A stretch of 64,000 nt of DNA from NCBI RefSeq assembly GCF_020883495.1, contig NZ_CP086610.1:1717501-1781500 (forward strand). Reading direction: 5' to 3'. Below are positions 34,138-44,450 of the stretch, one piece after another. The DNA is from Shinella zoogloeoides (GTDB lineage: Bacteria > Pseudomonadota > Alphaproteobacteria > Rhizobiales > Rhizobiaceae). The notes under the pieces are model-generated. The model ran no database searches and was not told the origin of the DNA. It saw nothing but the letters and a program-made list of their open reading frames with translations. The translations under genes and the position numbers were made by a program. Positions within the stretch are counted from its first letter, which is position 1; every line of letters begins with the position of its first letter.

Positions 34138-35400
34138 ATGGATTATATTGATATGTCTGGACTTTCCCCCGAATCTGCCCAGCGCCTCAACGGCATGGGC
34201 AAGATAGAATTCATTGCCCTCATGGCACTCCTCATGGCGCTCAACGCGCTCGCCATCGACATCATGCTGCCCGGCCTGCAGGAGATCGGCGCCAGCCTCG
34301 GCGTCGAGAACGAGAACCACCGACAATATGTCATCTCGGCCTACCTGATCGGCTTCGCCATCGCGCAGCTCGCCTATGGCCCGATTTCCGACCGGTTCGG
34401 CCGGCGCGTGCCGATGTTCATCGGCCTTGCCATCTATATCGTGTCGTCGCTCTGCGCGATCCTCGTGCCGAGCTTCGCCGCGCTGCTGGCGCTGCGCTTC
34501 ATCCAGGGCATCGGCTCGGCCGCCATGCGCGTCATCACCGTCTCCATCGTCCGCGATATCTTCGGCGGGCGCGCCATGGCGGAGGTCATGTCGCTGATCA
34601 TGATGGTCTTCATGGTCGTTCCGGTGCTTGCGCCGGGCACCGGGCAGGTCGTCATGCTGTTCGGCGAATGGCATCTCATCTTCGTCTTCATGGCGGTCAT
34701 GGCGGCCGTCATCGGGGCATGGATGTATGTCCGCCTGCCGGAAACGCTGCACCCCGAAGACGTGCGCCCCTTCACGGCCCGCTCGGTCCTCGAAGGCTTC
34801 CGCATCGTCCTGACGGACCGCGTGGCGCTCTGCTACACGCTGGCGAGCACCTTCATCTTCGGCGCGCTCTTCGGCTTCATCAACTCGGCGCAGCAGATCT
34901 ATGTCGGTATCTACGGCCTCGGCGTCTGGTTCCCGGTCGCCTTCGCCGGCGTCGCCGCCTTCATGGCGCTGTCGTCCTTCGTCAATGCCCGGCTCGTCGG
35001 CCGCTTCGGCATGCGCCGTCTGTCGCATGGCGCGCTGGTCGGCTTCCTCGCCATCAACGCGCTGTGGCTGGCCCTGACGCTCCTCTGGCCGGGCCACCTG
35101 CCGTTTGCGATCTTCATCGTGCTGTTCGCGCTATCGATGTTCCAGTTCGGCTGGATCGGCTCGAACTTCAACTCGCTGGCCATGGAGCCGCTCGGCCACG
35201 TCGCCGGCACGGCCTCCTCGGTGCTCGGCTTCATGGGCACGGCCGGCGGCACGATTATCGGCGCGATCATCGGCCAGTCCTTCAACGGCACGGCACTGCC
35301 GCTAGTCACCGGCTTCTTCACGCTGTCGGTCATCGGCCTGATCTTCGTGCTGATCGCCGAGCGCGGAAAGCTGTTCCAGCCGCATAACAAGCCGATCTGA
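34138..35400 (+). CDS. Bcr/CflA-family multidrug efflux MFS transporter
   Basis: A 420-residue transporter with 12 predicted membrane helices. The loop 2-3 motif A is recognisable as GPISDRFGRRVPMFIG. Bcr/CflA features include DIMLPGLQEIG in helix 1, FIQGIGSAAMRVITVSIVRDIF, and VMSLIMMVFMVVPVLAPGTGQ. It probably exports drugs or metabolites with proton antiport from the inner membrane; the substrate is unknown. Two ATGs (34138 and 34153) are possible starts. A strong bidirectional terminator separates it from the convergent phosphatase gene. Confidence 0.9.
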   Translation: MDYIDMSGLSPESAQRLNGMGKIEFIALMALLMALNALAIDIMLPGLQEIGASLGVENENHRQYVISAYLIGFAIAQLAYGPISDRFGRRVPMFIGLAIYIVSSLCAILVPSFAALLALRFIQGIGSAAMRVITVSIVRDIFGGRAMAEVMSLIMMVFMVVPVLAPGTGQVVMLFGEWHLIFVFMAVMAAVIGAWMYVRLPETLHPEDVRPFTARSVLEGFRIVLTDRVALCYTLASTFIFGALFGFINSAQQIYVGIYGLGVWFPVAFAGVAAFMALSSFVNARLVGRFGMRRLSHGALVGFLAINALWLALTLLWPGHLPFAIFIVLFALSMFQFGWIGSNFNSLAMEPLGHVAGTASSVLGFMGTAGGTIIGAIIGQSFNGTALPLVTGFFTLSVIGLIFVLIAERGKLFQPHNKPI

Positions 35401-35419
35401 GCGGCTGCCTTCCAAATGC

Positions 35420-35455
35420 AAAAGGCCCGGTTGCCACACGGTAACCGGGCCTTTT
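35420..35455. terminator. Bidirectional terminator
   Basis: AAAAGGCCCGGTT and AACCGGGCCTTTT form a 13-bp stem around GCCACACGGT, with A- and T-runs on both sides, between convergent genes. Confidence 0.88.
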
Positions 35456-35471
35456 GCATAAGACCAACCGC

Positions 35472-36290
35472 TCAGTCCACGAAGACTTCGCGGCGAAGCA
35501 TCTCCCAGCTCTCCCTGTCCGGCGCGACCAGCAGGCCGCCCTCGACATGATGCGGCTTGTACTCCGAGCCGTCGAAACGGGCGGCATAGGCACCGGCTTC
35601 CTGCGCGATCAGCGTGCCGGCGAGATGATCCCAGGGCATCAGCTTGTTGTACATGAGGTAATGCAGGTTGCCGCCCGCAAAGGTGCGGTATTCATGCGCG
35701 GCGCAGCGATAGTTGGAAACGAAGGCGACCTTGGCGAGGTTCGACAGGATGCGGGCGCGGCGCTCGCGGTCGATGAAGCTGGTGGAGGCCATGCCGGTCA
35801 TCGCCTCGAGCGGCGCAGCGCCCCGGGTCTTGAGGCGCTGGGCGGGACGATGATCGCCCGTCTGCCAGGCGCCGCCGCCCTTTTCCGCCATCACGAAATC
35901 GTCGCCCATCGGATCGTAAATGATGCCGCCGACCGTCTCGCCACCGGAAACGATGGCCGCCATGACGCCGAAGAGCGGCACACCGGCCGCAAAATTGAAG
36001 GTGCCGTCGATCGGGTCGACGACGATGGCAAGCTCCGCATCCGCAAGCTTGCCCAGCAGCGCCGGATCGGCCGCAACCGATTCCTCGCCGACGAACAGCA
36101 CGTCCGGGAACTGCGCCGTCACCTCGCGCTTGATGAAGCGTTCCGCCGCCTCGTCGGCCGCTGTCACCAGATCGTTCGCGTCCGCCTTGGTGCGGATGTC
36201 GCCCTTGCCGAGGGCGCGGAAGCGGGGGCGGATTTCAGCCTCGGCCGCCTGTGCAAGCACGAGCGCCAGGGCATTGATATCAATCGTCAT
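35472..36290 (-). CDS. Inositol monophosphatase family protein
   Basis: A 272-residue Mg2+-dependent, Li+-sensitive-type phosphatase. The metal motifs are GEE (68-70), D92-P-I-D95-G-T in [11 protein letters not shown], and the C-terminal [15 protein letters not shown]. Members dephosphorylate inositol phosphates, PAP or other sugar phosphates; the substrate cannot be settled from the motifs. The protein's start overlaps the end of ttcA by 11 bases, so the two are translated together. Confidence 0.9.
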   Translation of the reverse strand: MTIDINALALVLAQAAEAEIRPRFRALGKGDIRTKADANDLVTAADEAAERFIKREVTAQFPDVLFVGEESVAADPALLGKLADAELAIVVDPIDGTFNFAAGVPLFGVMAAIVSGGETVGGIIYDPMGDDFVMAEKGGGAWQTGDHRPAQRLKTRGAAPLEAMTGMASTSFIDRERRARILSNLAKVAFVSNYRCAAHEYRTFAGGNLHYLMYNKLMPWDHLAGTLIAQEAGAYAARFDGSEYKPHHVEGGLLVAPDRESWEMLRREVFVD

Positions 36291-37146
36291 TGCGTCTTAC
36301 CGTTTCGAGGGAGGAGAAATCGAAAAGCTTCGGATCGAGAAGATGGGACGGATTGGTGTGGCCCAGCGCCCGCAACATGGCGTCCTTGCGGCCGGGCATG
36401 CGCGTCTCGATATCCGCCAGCATCGCCTTCATCGCATTGCGCTGGAGACCGTCCTGCGAACCACAGAGATCGCACGGAATGATCGGGAACTTCATCGCGA
36501 CGGCGAATTTCGCAAGGTCGTCCTCCGCCGCATAGGCGAGCGGACGCAGCACCATAAGGTCGCCTTCGTCGTTCAGAAGCTTCGGCGGCATGGCGGCCAG
36601 CCGCCCGCCGTGGAAGAAATTCATGAAGAAGGTTTCGAGAATATCCTCGCGGTGATGCCCCAACACCAGCGCGTCGCACCCTTCCTCCCGGGCGATGCGA
36701 TAGAGATTGCCGCGCCGGAGCCGCGAGCAGAGCGAGCAATAGGTCGCCCCCGTCGGCACCTTCTCCTTCACGATGGAATAGGTATCGCGGTATTCGATGC
36801 GATGCTTCACGCCGAGGGACTTCAGGTAGTCCGGCAGGACGTGCTTGGGAAAATTCGGCTGGCCCTGGTCGAGATTGCAGGCGATCAGCTCGACGGGCAG
36901 CAGGCCGCGCCATTGCAGGTCCATCAGCAGGGCCAGCAGACCGTAGCTGTCCTTGCCGCCGGAAAGGCCGATGAGCCAGCGTTTCTGGCCCTTAAGCATG
37001 GAAAAATCGTCCATCGCCTGCCGCACTTGCCGAAGCAGGCGCTTGCGCAGCTTGTTGAACGAGACGCTGGAGGGCGCGTCCGCGAAAAGCGGATGGCGGC
37101 CGTCGTCGGAAAGATCGTCGTCGGTTTCGGTGAATGCCAGGGTCAT
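36280..37146 (-). CDS. ttcA: tRNA 2-thiocytidine-32 synthetase TtcA
   Basis: ATP- and Fe-S-dependent enzyme that thiolates cytidine 32 of some tRNAs. The 288-residue protein has the PP-loop SGGKDS at 62-67, the C137-S-L-C140 motif and a second CDLC at 225-228. Family cluster-binding cysteines are therefore present. [18 protein letters not shown] is the conserved catalytic segment. The start at [10 protein letters not shown] is chosen because the in-frame region upstream is unlike the family. The gene reads on into the phosphatase gene. Confidence 0.93.
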   Translation of the reverse strand: MTLAFTETDDDLSDDGRHPLFADAPSSVSFNKLRKRLLRQVRQAMDDFSMLKGQKRWLIGLSGGKDSYGLLALLMDLQWRGLLPVELIACNLDQGQPNFPKHVLPDYLKSLGVKHRIEYRDTYSIVKEKVPTGATYCSLCSRLRRGNLYRIAREEGCDALVLGHHREDILETFFMNFFHGGRLAAMPPKLLNDEGDLMVLRPLAYAAEDDLAKFAVAMKFPIIPCDLCGSQDGLQRNAMKAMLADIETRMPGRKDAMLRALGHTNPSHLLDPKLFDFSSLETVRRNDD

Positions 37147-37177
37147 GCGCCTGCAATGCCCCGAACGGCCGGCACAA

Positions 37178-38107
37178 TCAAGCCCCGAAGACCGACCAGC
37201 CAGTGCGCGCCGCCAGCATTTCCAGCGCGAGCGAGCCGAGCAGCGAATTGCCGTTCTCGTTGAGACCCGGCGACCAGACCGCGACCGAGGCTTTCCCCGG
37301 CGCAACGGCAAGGATGCCGCCGCCGACGCCGCTCTTGCCCGGCAGGCCGACCCGATAGGCGAAATCGCCCGAGCCGTCATAATGGCCGCAGGTCAGCATC
37401 AGGGCGTTGATGCGCCGCGCCCGAAGATGCGAGACGACGCGGTGGCCGGTCAGCGGATTGGTGCCGCTATTGGCAAGGAACAGCCCTGCCCGCGCCAATT
37501 GCCGGCAGCTCATCGCCAGCGCGCATTGATGGAAATAGACACCGAGCACCAGTTCGGCCGCATGATCGAGCTTGCCGTAGGAGCGCATGAAATTGGCAAG
37601 CGCGACGTTGCGGAACCCCGTCGCCTGCTCCGAGCGCGCCACCGCCTGATCGATGGTGATGTCCTCTTCGTCCGCCAGATAGCGCAGAAAGCGCACCACC
37701 TCGCCGATCGCCTCCTTCGGCGTATGGCCGGCAAGCACGAGATCGGTGATGGCAATGGCCCCCGCATTAATGAAGGGATTGCGCGGAATGCCGGCCTCGT
37801 ATTCGAGCTGGACGATGGAATTGAAGGCGGAGCCGGAAGGCTCGCGCCCGACACGCTTCCAGATACCCTCGCCATGTTTGCCGAGCCCCAGCGTCAGCAT
37901 GAAGACCTTGGAGATGCTCTGGATGGAGAAGGCTTCTTCCGCATCGCCCGCCAGATGGGTCTCGCCATCCACCGTGACGACGGCCATGCCGAACTTCTGC
38001 GGGTCCACATGGGCGAGCTGCGGAATATAGTCGGCCACCTTGCCCTTGCCACGCCGTGGCGACAGGCTCGCGTGGATTTCCTCGACGATGGCCTGCAAGT
38101 CCGTCAT
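37178..38107 (-). CDS. glsA: Glutaminase A
   Basis: Hydrolyses glutamine to glutamate and ammonia. The 309-residue serine-dependent, beta-lactamase-like fold has the S64-I-S-K67 catalytic dyad in [10 protein letters not shown], an [12 protein letters not shown] substrate loop, the conserved YGKL, and [10 protein letters not shown] near the C-terminus. Start [10 protein letters not shown] is set by the family N-terminus. Downstream are ttcA and the phosphatase gene on the same strand, 31 bp away, possibly one transcript. Confidence 0.95.
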   Translation of the reverse strand: MTDLQAIVEEIHASLSPRRGKGKVADYIPQLAHVDPQKFGMAVVTVDGETHLAGDAEEAFSIQSISKVFMLTLGLGKHGEGIWKRVGREPSGSAFNSIVQLEYEAGIPRNPFINAGAIAITDLVLAGHTPKEAIGEVVRFLRYLADEEDITIDQAVARSEQATGFRNVALANFMRSYGKLDHAAELVLGVYFHQCALAMSCRQLARAGLFLANSGTNPLTGHRVVSHLRARRINALMLTCGHYDGSGDFAYRVGLPGKSGVGGGILAVAPGKASVAVWSPGLNENGNSLLGSLALEMLAARTGWSVFGA

Positions 38108-38125
38108 GGCAAATATCCCAAAAGA

Positions 38126-38153
38126 AAAAGCCGCCAATCTCTTGGCGGCTTTT
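38126..38153 (-). terminator. Terminator after rpsD
   Basis: On the minus strand AAAAGCCGCCA, loop, TGGCGGCTTTT plus further T. It lies between rpsD and glsA, about 27 bp after the rpsD stop. Confidence 0.82.
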
Positions 38154-38180
38154 CCGATTTGCGCAAGGCGTCTTCGCGAA

Positions 38181-38798
38181 TTAACGCGAGTAGAATTCGA
38201 CGACCAGGTGCGGTTCCATGACGACGGCGTAGGGCACGTCGGAGAGAACCGGAACGCGAACGAAGGTCGCGGTCATCTTGTTGTGGTCGGCTTCGATGTA
38301 GTCCGGAACGTCGCGTTCAGCCAGGCCAACGGATTCGAGAACCGTGACGAGCTGCTTGGACTTTTCCTTGACTTCGATGACGTCGCCCGGCTTGCAACGG
38401 TAGGAACCGATGTTGACGCGGACGCCGTTGACCTTGACGTGGCCGTGGTTGACGAACTGGCGGGCAGCGAAGACCGTCGGAACGAACTTGGCGCGGTAGA
38501 CGATCGCGTCGAGGCGCGATTCGAGCAGGCCGATCAGGTTCTCCGGGGTGTCGCCCTTGCGGCGTTCGGCTTCAGCGAAGATCGCGCGGAACTGCTTCTC
38601 GCGGATATCGCCATAGTAGCCCTTCAGCTTCTGCTTGGCGCGGAGCTGAACACCGAAGTCCGAAAGCTTGGACTTGCGGCGCTGGCCATGCTGGCCCGGG
38701 CCGTATTCGCGGCGGTTGACCGGGGACTTCGGACGGCCCCAGATGTTTTCGCCCATACGGCGGTCGATTTTGTACTTGGATGCAGCGCGCTTGCTCAT
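38181..38798 (-). CDS. rpsD: 30S ribosomal protein S4
   Basis: The 205-residue primary 16S rRNA-binding protein of the small subunit. The N-terminus [24 protein letters not shown] lacks the zinc-finger cysteines, as in the C- type. An S4 RNA-binding domain lies at about 95-160 ([36 protein letters not shown]). AGGAAATGCG precedes the ATG. It is a single gene with its own promoter and terminator, away from the main ribosomal operon, as is usual in Rhizobiaceae. Codon use is strongly biased as expected for high expression. Confidence 0.98.
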   Translation of the reverse strand: MSKRAASKYKIDRRMGENIWGRPKSPVNRREYGPGQHGQRRKSKLSDFGVQLRAKQKLKGYYGDIREKQFRAIFAEAERRKGDTPENLIGLLESRLDAIVYRAKFVPTVFAARQFVNHGHVKVNGVRVNIGSYRCKPGDVIEVKEKSKQLVTVLESVGLAERDVPDYIEADHNKMTATFVRVPVLSDVPYAVVMEPHLVVEFYSR

Positions 38799-38962
38799 CG
38801 CATTTCCTCTAAGTCTTGTTATGCCGTTCCCTTGCGGGGTCGGCTGAAGGAAACACGCCCTCCTCTGAACCTTTTCGAGGTTCCGACAGGTTTCTCGCGA
38901 TCGCGACCGGAGAATCCACGGGACATGTCAAATGAAACACCGGACATTTCTGCCCGGCGTTG
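38799..38962 (-). promoter_or_regulatory. rpsD 5' leader
   Basis: From the predicted promoter, about 160 nt of leader precede rpsD. It contains hairpins GAACC-N7-GGTTC (38867-38883) and CCCC-GCAA-GGG (38828-38838). In other bacteria S4 represses its own mRNA through a leader structure; a similar control here is possible but not shown. Confidence 0.35.
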
Positions 38963-38968
38963 GCGGGG

Positions 38969-38997
38969 TCATTAGGCGGGTTTCAGGAAATTGTCAA
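38969..38997 (-). promoter_or_regulatory. Sigma-70 promoter of rpsD
   Basis: On the minus strand TTGACA (perfect -35) and TAATGA are separated by exactly 17 bp. It is the strongest promoter match I see in the window, as suits a ribosomal protein gene. Confidence 0.65.
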
Positions 38998-39020
38998 CGA
39001 AGAAAGCCCGCAAAAGCGGC

Positions 39021-40532
39021 CTATTCCGCCGCATCCCGGTGGGAATCCGCAAGGTCCGGCCCATTGGCGTCGCCCGGCAAGGTCTCGCAGGTAAGATCGG
39101 GGAAGGCGACGATGCGATGGCCGGCAAGATCGCTGTGCACGACGACCAGCCCCTGCTCCTCGAAATAGCCGAGGAGGCGGCGCGCCCGGCGGGCCGAATG
39201 GGTGCCGTAGGCCCGCGCGATCCGCGCATCCGAAGGGCAGGCAAGCCCGCGCACCGCCGCCTGCGCGACGAGCAGGAACACGCCCTGCAGGTCCTCGGTG
39301 ACGCTGCGGGAAAGATCGAGCGCTTTCGCCCAGATCTCCGTTTCCGCCGTTTCTGCATCGACGCCGGACCGCGCAACCGCCATCTTGCGCCGGAAGGCCG
39401 GCAGCGAAAGCGGCGCGCCCGGCACGCGGCGGATGCGGCAGCGCACGAGGAAATCCTGGAACAGCTCGGCATCCGCCCGGAAGGCGGCCTCGGGATTGCC
39501 GAGGATTTCGGCAAGCGCCTGATCGAGCAGGCTTTCGCGCTCCTCCGCCGAAATCTCCGGCGCGGGCGCCTTCGTCTCCGCCTGTACCGGCTCCGGCCGG
39601 GCGCGGGAGAGTTCGGCAAGGATATCGGTGGTCGGGCGCGGTGCGGGCGGCGCGCGGCGGACGATGGGGCGCGTGAATTCTTCCGGATCGGGCGTGAAGA
39701 TCAGGTCTTCCACATCCTGCGGCGCATCCGGCAACGGCATCAGCTTGGGGCTGGTGGAGCGTGCGGAGGTCTCGACCGCGCCGATCGTCACCGGCAGCGG
39801 GCGGCGCGACAGCGCCGGGCCGAGCGCGACGAAGGAACCACGCGGCAGGTCGCGGAACATTTCCGCCTGCCGCCGGTCGAGACCGAGCAGGTCGGCGGCG
39901 CGCGCCATGTCGATATCGAGGAAGGTGCGGCCCATCAGGAAGTTGGAGGCTTCGGCCGCGACGTTCTTGGCGAGCTTGGCAAGGCGCTGCGTGGCGATAA
40001 CGCCGGCAAGACCGCGCTTCCGGCCACGGCACATCAGGTTCGTCATCGCACCGAGCGAAAGCTTGCGTGCTTCTTCCGAGACCTCACCGCTGACAGCGGG
40101 GGCGAAAAGCTGCGCCTCGTCGACGACCACGAGGACCGGATACCAGTAGTCGCGATCCGCATCGAACATCGCATTGAGGAAAATGCCGGCCGCACGCATC
40201 TGCTCATCGGCCTCAAGGCCTTCGAGCGAAAGCACGCAGGAAACGCGGTGCTGGCGAATACGGGTGGCGATGCCGACGAGTTCGGCCTCCGTGCGCTCGC
40301 CATCGACCACCACATGGCCGAAGCGGTCGGAGAGCGTGACGAAGTCGCCCTCGGGATCGATGATGACCTGCTGCACCCATTGCGCGGACTGTTCGAGCAG
40401 ACGGCGCAGAAGATGCGACTTGCCCGAACCCGAATTGCCCTGCACGAGCAGGCGCGTCGCCAGCAGTTCCTCGATATCGAGCCTGGCCGGTGCGCCGCCC
40501 TGCACCGTTCCCATGTCGATGCCGACCTTCAT
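39021..40532 (-). CDS. HerA/DUF87-type ATP-binding protein
   Basis: A 503-residue P-loop ATPase of the HerA/FtsK superfamily. Walker A is GNSGSGKS at 32-39, Walker B VVVDEAQ near 135-141, and a downstream AGVIATQRLAKLAKNVAAEASNF segment resembles the sensor/arginine-finger region. A Pro-rich linker (about 265-335) and a helical C-terminal domain with a winged-helix-like ending (ACPSDARIARAYGTHSARRARRLLGYFEEQG) follow. HerA proteins are DNA translocases, often in repair or defence, but no NurA or Sir2 partner is adjacent. A stand-alone role is therefore likely. Start MKVGIDMG has GAGGAACGG upstream. Confidence 0.78.
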   Translation of the reverse strand: MKVGIDMGTVQGGAPARLDIEELLATRLLVQGNSGSGKSHLLRRLLEQSAQWVQQVIIDPEGDFVTLSDRFGHVVVDGERTEAELVGIATRIRQHRVSCVLSLEGLEADEQMRAAGIFLNAMFDADRDYWYPVLVVVDEAQLFAPAVSGEVSEEARKLSLGAMTNLMCRGRKRGLAGVIATQRLAKLAKNVAAEASNFLMGRTFLDIDMARAADLLGLDRRQAEMFRDLPRGSFVALGPALSRRPLPVTIGAVETSARSTSPKLMPLPDAPQDVEDLIFTPDPEEFTRPIVRRAPPAPRPTTDILAELSRARPEPVQAETKAPAPEISAEERESLLDQALAEILGNPEAAFRADAELFQDFLVRCRIRRVPGAPLSLPAFRRKMAVARSGVDAETAETEIWAKALDLSRSVTEDLQGVFLLVAQAAVRGLACPSDARIARAYGTHSARRARRLLGYFEEQGLVVVHSDLAGHRIVAFPDLTCETLPGDANGPDLADSHRDAAE

Positions 40533-40651
40533 CCCGTTCCTCGTCCTTGAAAAATCCGATTCGCCCGGCCGCCACCGGACAACCGGCAAGCCCTAACACG
40601 AAATGAACGCCCGTCGCCCCCGGCTTTTGAAAAACCCACAGGAATGCCGCG

Positions 40652-41443
40652 TCAGACGACGCGCAGCCCAAAGCCCTGCATCAGCCGGCGCGTCGCAAAA
40701 TCCGGTTTGCCGGACGTGAAGATAGCGATGTCCTCGCCGGGAGCGATGGTTTCCAGCGGCGGCACGAGGCGGCGGGTCTGGCGGGCGATGGCCTCGGCAG
40801 GGTCGAGCCAGTCGACCGGCCAGGGGGCGAGCTTGCGGAAGAGGTTCGCCATGAAGGGATAATGCGTGCAGGCGAGCACGACGATATCGGTCTTGCGGCC
40901 CATCTCGTCGACGAAACAGGGGATGATTTCGGCGCGCACGGCCTCGTCGGAGAGGCTTTCGCCGCGGATATAGGCTTCCGCCATGCGGGCGAGGTTTTCG
41001 GAGCCGACGAGGCGCACGTCGCACTGGCTGGCGAAGGATTGGATGAGGTCGCGCGTATAGGCGCGCTTGACCGTGCCGGGCGTCGCCAGCACCGAGACGA
41101 GGCCGGAGCGGGTGCGCTCGGCGGCCGGCTTGATGGCCGGGACGGTGCCGACGAAAGGCATGTGCGGGAAAGCCGCGCGCAGGTCCGCGCCGACGAGCGT
41201 GAACGCGGTGTTACAGGCGATGACGCAGACTTCGGGGTCGTGCTCGTTCAGGAGCTTGCCGAAAAGCTCGACCACATGCGCCTTCAGCGCCGGCTCTTCC
41301 CAGCCGCCATAGGGAAAGCCCGCATCGTCGGCCACATAGGTGAAATGCCGCTCGGGCATCAGCACGCGGGCCTCGCGCAGCACGGTGAGGCCACCGATGC
41401 CGCTGTCGAACATGAGAACCGGTTTTGCGCTATTCGACGTCAC
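40652..41443 (-). CDS. murI: Glutamate racemase
   Basis: Supplies D-glutamate for peptidoglycan precursors. The 263-residue protein has [10 protein letters not shown] at 13-22 (D13 and S14 bind substrate), the two catalytic cysteines C77 (IACNTA) and C192 (LACTHYPF), and Arg/Lys substrate residues in [10 protein letters not shown]. The start is placed at a GTG (MTSNSAKP) with AAGG six bases upstream. It overlaps the 3' end of the RNA methylase gene by 14 bp. The longer in-frame extension into that gene is unlikely. Confidence 0.93.
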   Translation of the reverse strand: MTSNSAKPVLMFDSGIGGLTVLREARVLMPERHFTYVADDAGFPYGGWEEPALKAHVVELFGKLLNEHDPEVCVIACNTAFTLVGADLRAAFPHMPFVGTVPAIKPAAERTRSGLVSVLATPGTVKRAYTRDLIQSFASQCDVRLVGSENLARMAEAYIRGESLSDEAVRAEIIPCFVDEMGRKTDIVVLACTHYPFMANLFRKLAPWPVDWLDPAEAIARQTRRLVPPLETIAPGEDIAIFTSGKPDFATRRLMQGFGLRVV

Positions 41444-42269
41444 GGGGAACCTTGGGCCGGCGGTTGCGGGTGCGGTTGGGATTGGTCGCACCGCGCGGCG
41501 ATTCCCGCGTGAAGCGATCGAGGCAGGAAACGATACCGCGCAGCACCTGAATCTCCGTACCGGTGAAGGAGGGGCGCGTCAGGATGGCGCGTAGGTTCTC
41601 CACCAGTTTGGGCTTTTTTTCGGCGGGACGGAAATAGCCGCGTGCATCCAGCGTCTCTTCCACATGGTCGAAGAGGCCTTGCAGCTCCTCCTTCTTGGCG
41701 GGGCGCTGCGGCAGGGCGTCGAAAGGCGTGTCCTCGACGGAGGCAAGACCGCTCTTCATCCACTCGTAGCTCATGAGGAGCACGGCCTGCGCGAGGTTCA
41801 GCGAGGCGAAGGCGGGATTGACCGGGAAGGTCACCAGCTCGTCGGCCAGCGCGATCTCCTCGTTGGTGAGGCCCGTGCGCTCGCGGCCGAAGAGGATGCC
41901 GGTCTTCTGCCCGACCCGGAAACGGGTGCGCAGGTCATCGGCGGCGACCACCGGCGAGCGGACTTCCTTGTAGCCGTAGCGGTCGCGCGCCGTCGTCGCA
42001 TAGACGAATTCGAGGTCGGAGACCGCCTCTTCCAGCGAGGGATAGACCTTTGCCGCCTCGATGACGTGATCGGCCTTGCTGGCGGCGGAGATGGCCTTTT
42101 CGCTCGGCCAGCCGTCGCGCGGGTTGACGAGGCGCAATTCCGCCAATCCGAAATTCGCCATGGCGCGCGCCACCATGCCGATATTCTCGCCCAATTGCGG
42201 ATGAACGAGGATGATCGCCGGTCCTTCGGCGATCAGCGTGCGTTCGCTGTTCGTGCCTGCCATGCCCAT
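41430..42269 (-). CDS. trmJ: TrmJ/TrmH-type SPOUT RNA methyltransferase
   Basis: A 279-residue SPOUT methyltransferase, probably forming Nm32 in tRNA. The N-terminal SPOUT signature [20 protein letters not shown] and the knot segments [12 protein letters not shown] and [20 protein letters not shown] are complete. A C-terminal helical extension ([20 protein letters not shown], about 195-250) is typical of TrmJ, which separates it from plain TrmL. The last 30 residues are basic ([15 protein letters not shown]). Two ATGs (42269 and 42263) are possible starts. It is translated just ahead of murI. Confidence 0.88.
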   Translation of the reverse strand: MGMAGTNSERTLIAEGPAIILVHPQLGENIGMVARAMANFGLAELRLVNPRDGWPSEKAISAASKADHVIEAAKVYPSLEEAVSDLEFVYATTARDRYGYKEVRSPVVAADDLRTRFRVGQKTGILFGRERTGLTNEEIALADELVTFPVNPAFASLNLAQAVLLMSYEWMKSGLASVEDTPFDALPQRPAKKEELQGLFDHVEETLDARGYFRPAEKKPKLVENLRAILTRPSFTGTEIQVLRGIVSCLDRFTRESPRGATNPNRTRNRRPKVPRDVE

Positions 42270-42332
42270 ATATCCCTAGAAAACGGGGCCTCACTGGCAC
42301 AATCGGCCCGAAATGAAAAGTGCGGGCGCGCC

Positions 42333-42908
42333 TCAGTCCGGATTTTCGACCGCACCGCCGGCCCCGCCCTTGGCGCCCTCCTCGGCGATCTGCACCAGCT
42401 CCGCCTTCAGCGAAGCGCCTTCCTCGAAGCTGGTGCGGTCGATATCGTCGATGACGGGCCGGCCGTCCTCCTCGATCATCTTGAAGACCAGCTTTTCCGG
42501 CTGCCAATCGGAGGCGCGCTCGCCAAAACAATGGCTGTTGTCGAAGGTGACGGTCACGTCCTCCGCGCCGTTCGCCGGCTGGCCCTCGGTCGTCACCACG
42601 TCCTTCAGCGCACAGCCGTCCTGCCCGCCGATGATCGGATCGTAATCGAAGGGCGAGCCGCCGTCGTCATAGGCGGGATATTTCGCGGCCTCGCGGTATT
42701 TGGCGATGAAATCCTTGCTGTAGAGGCGCTTTAGGAAATCCTCGGAGAAATAATCGACATAGGGCGGCGGCGTGTCGCTATCGGTGCCCATGTCCTGCCA
42801 GTTGCCGGTTGCCGCCGTCATGATTTCCGCGACAGGCGCCTTGAAATCGGCAGCCTCCACGGAAACCGGAAGCAGAAGGGCAAGCGCAACGAGACCGAAA
42901 CGCGACAT
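42333..42908 (-). CDS. Secreted protein of unknown function
   Basis: A 191-residue protein with a signal peptide (MSRFGLVALALLLPVSVEAA, cleaved before DFKAPV). The mature part is acidic with YVDYFSEDFLKRLYSKDFIAKYREAAKYPAYDDGG, two cysteines (DGCALKD and SHCFGER) that could pair, and a Gly-rich end. I do not recognise a family; it has the look of a periplasmic DUF3828-like protein but this is a weak impression. The start is chosen among three closely spaced ATGs (42920, 42911, 42908) because TGGAGAAC sits before the last two. Confidence 0.65.
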   Translation of the reverse strand: MSRFGLVALALLLPVSVEAADFKAPVAEIMTAATGNWQDMGTDSDTPPPYVDYFSEDFLKRLYSKDFIAKYREAAKYPAYDDGGSPFDYDPIIGGQDGCALKDVVTTEGQPANGAEDVTVTFDNSHCFGERASDWQPEKLVFKMIEEDGRPVIDDIDRTSFEEGASLKAELVQIAEEGAKGGAGGAVENPD

Positions 42909-43032
42909 CATGTTCTCCATTGGATGACGGCAGGCCCGGACGGGCCGGCAAGCGCCCCTTCCTGAACCGGAATTTTGGCGAAACTTATTCTGCCTGCGCA
43001 GGAAAATAAACCGCCTCATCCCTTGGTCGCCT

Positions 43033-43060
43033 TTGCCTTCCCGGTCATGGGTGCTATAGG
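43033..43060 (+). promoter_or_regulatory. Candidate promoter of icd
   Basis: TTGCCT and TATAGG are separated by 16 bp, about 65 bp before the icd start. Confidence 0.42.
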
Positions 43061-43124
43061 GCCAAGCGGTTCTTTCAAGTCCACGCTCCGGGGCGCACGG
43101 CCCCTACAAAACACGAGGCTCTCC

Positions 43125-44339
43125 ATGGCAAAGATCAAGGTCGCCAACCCCGTCGTCGAACTCGACGGCGACGAGATGACGCGCATCATCTGGCAGTTCA
43201 TCAAGGACAAGCTGATCCACCCCTACCTGGATATCGACCTCGAATATTACGACCTCGGCATGGAGAATCGCGACGCCACCGACGACCAGGTGACGATCGA
43301 CGCCGCCAACGCCATCAAGAAGCACGGCGTCGGCGTCAAGTGCGCCACCATCACGCCGGATGAGGCCCGCGTCGAGGAATTCAAGCTGAAGAAGATGTGG
43401 AAGTCGCCGAACGGCACGATCCGCAACATCCTCGGCGGCGTCATCTTCCGCGAGCCGATCATCTGCAAGAACGTCCCGCGCCTTGTTCCGGGCTGGACCA
43501 AGCCGATCATCGTCGGCCGCCACGCCTTCGGCGACCAGTACCGCGCCACCGACTTCAAGTTCCCCGGCAAGGGCAAGCTGACGATGAAGTTCGTCGGCGA
43601 GGACGGCAAGGAAATCGAATACGACGTCTTCGACGCGCCGTCCGCCGGTGTCGCCATGGGCATGTACAACCTCGACGATTCGATCACCGAATTCGCCCGC
43701 GCCTCGTTCAACTACGGCCTGCAACGCAAGGTGCCGGTGTATCTCTCCACCAAGAACACCATCCTCAAGGTCTATGACGGCCGCTTCAAGGATATCTTCC
43801 AGCAGGTCTTCGACGCCGAATTCGCCGACAAGTTCAAGGAAGCCAAGCTCTGGTACGAACACCGCCTGATCGACGACATGGTCGCCTCGGCGCTCAAGTG
43901 GTCCGGCGGCTATGTCTGGGCCTGCAAGAACTATGACGGCGACGTGCAGTCCGACATCGTGGCCCAGGGCTTCGGTTCGCTCGGCCTGATGACCTCGGTC
44001 CTCATGACGCCGGATGGCAAGACGGTCGAAGCGGAAGCCGCGCACGGCACGGTCACGCGCCACTACCGCCAGCACCAGAAGGGCGAGGAAACCTCGACCA
44101 ACTCCATCGCCTCGATCTTCGCCTGGACCCGTGGCCTCGCCCACCGCGCCAAGCTGGACGGCAATGCGGAACTGGCGAAGTTCTCCGAGACGCTGGAACG
44201 CGTCTGCGTCGAAACCGTCGAATCCGGCTTCATGACCAAGGACCTCGCGCTCCTCATCGGTCCCGACCAGCCGTGGCTCTCCACGACGGGCTTCCTCGAC
44301 AAGATCGACGAGAACCTCAGCAAGGCCATGGCGGCCTGA
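43125..44339 (+). CDS. icd: NADP-dependent isocitrate dehydrogenase
   Basis: TCA-cycle enzyme that oxidises isocitrate to 2-oxoglutarate with NADP+. The 404-residue protein is of the eukaryote-like type II homodimeric class: [45 protein letters not shown] with the substrate-binding Ser and Arg, [21 protein letters not shown], and [23 protein letters not shown] with cofactor-binding residues. A longer in-frame upstream extension is rejected because the family starts at MAKIKV and GAGG precedes it. A strong terminator follows. Confidence 0.97.
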   Translation: MAKIKVANPVVELDGDEMTRIIWQFIKDKLIHPYLDIDLEYYDLGMENRDATDDQVTIDAANAIKKHGVGVKCATITPDEARVEEFKLKKMWKSPNGTIRNILGGVIFREPIICKNVPRLVPGWTKPIIVGRHAFGDQYRATDFKFPGKGKLTMKFVGEDGKEIEYDVFDAPSAGVAMGMYNLDDSITEFARASFNYGLQRKVPVYLSTKNTILKVYDGRFKDIFQQVFDAEFADKFKEAKLWYEHRLIDDMVASALKWSGGYVWACKNYDGDVQSDIVAQGFGSLGLMTSVLMTPDGKTVEAEAAHGTVTRHYRQHQKGEETSTNSIASIFAWTRGLAHRAKLDGNAELAKFSETLERVCVETVESGFMTKDLALLIGPDQPWLSTTGFLDKIDENLSKAMAA

Positions 44340-44357
44340 GCCGAAAACATTCTGGAA

Positions 44358-44383
44358 AAGCCCGGCCAAGCGCCGGGCTTTTT
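44358..44383 (+). terminator. Terminator after icd
   Basis: AAGCCCGGC and GCCGGGCTT pair around a 5-base loop, then TTT CTTTT. Confidence 0.88.
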
Positions 44384-44450
44384 CTTTTGCGCCCTTGCGG
44401 CGACGGCATCGCGCCCTATCCTCCCGCTCGCCCCCGCACAGGAGAAAGCC

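Noticed and set aside
39021..40532. HerA-like ATPase as part of a phage-defence system
   Set aside because: No Sir2, NurA, nuclease or other defence gene is adjacent; neighbours are rpsD and murI, which are core genes.
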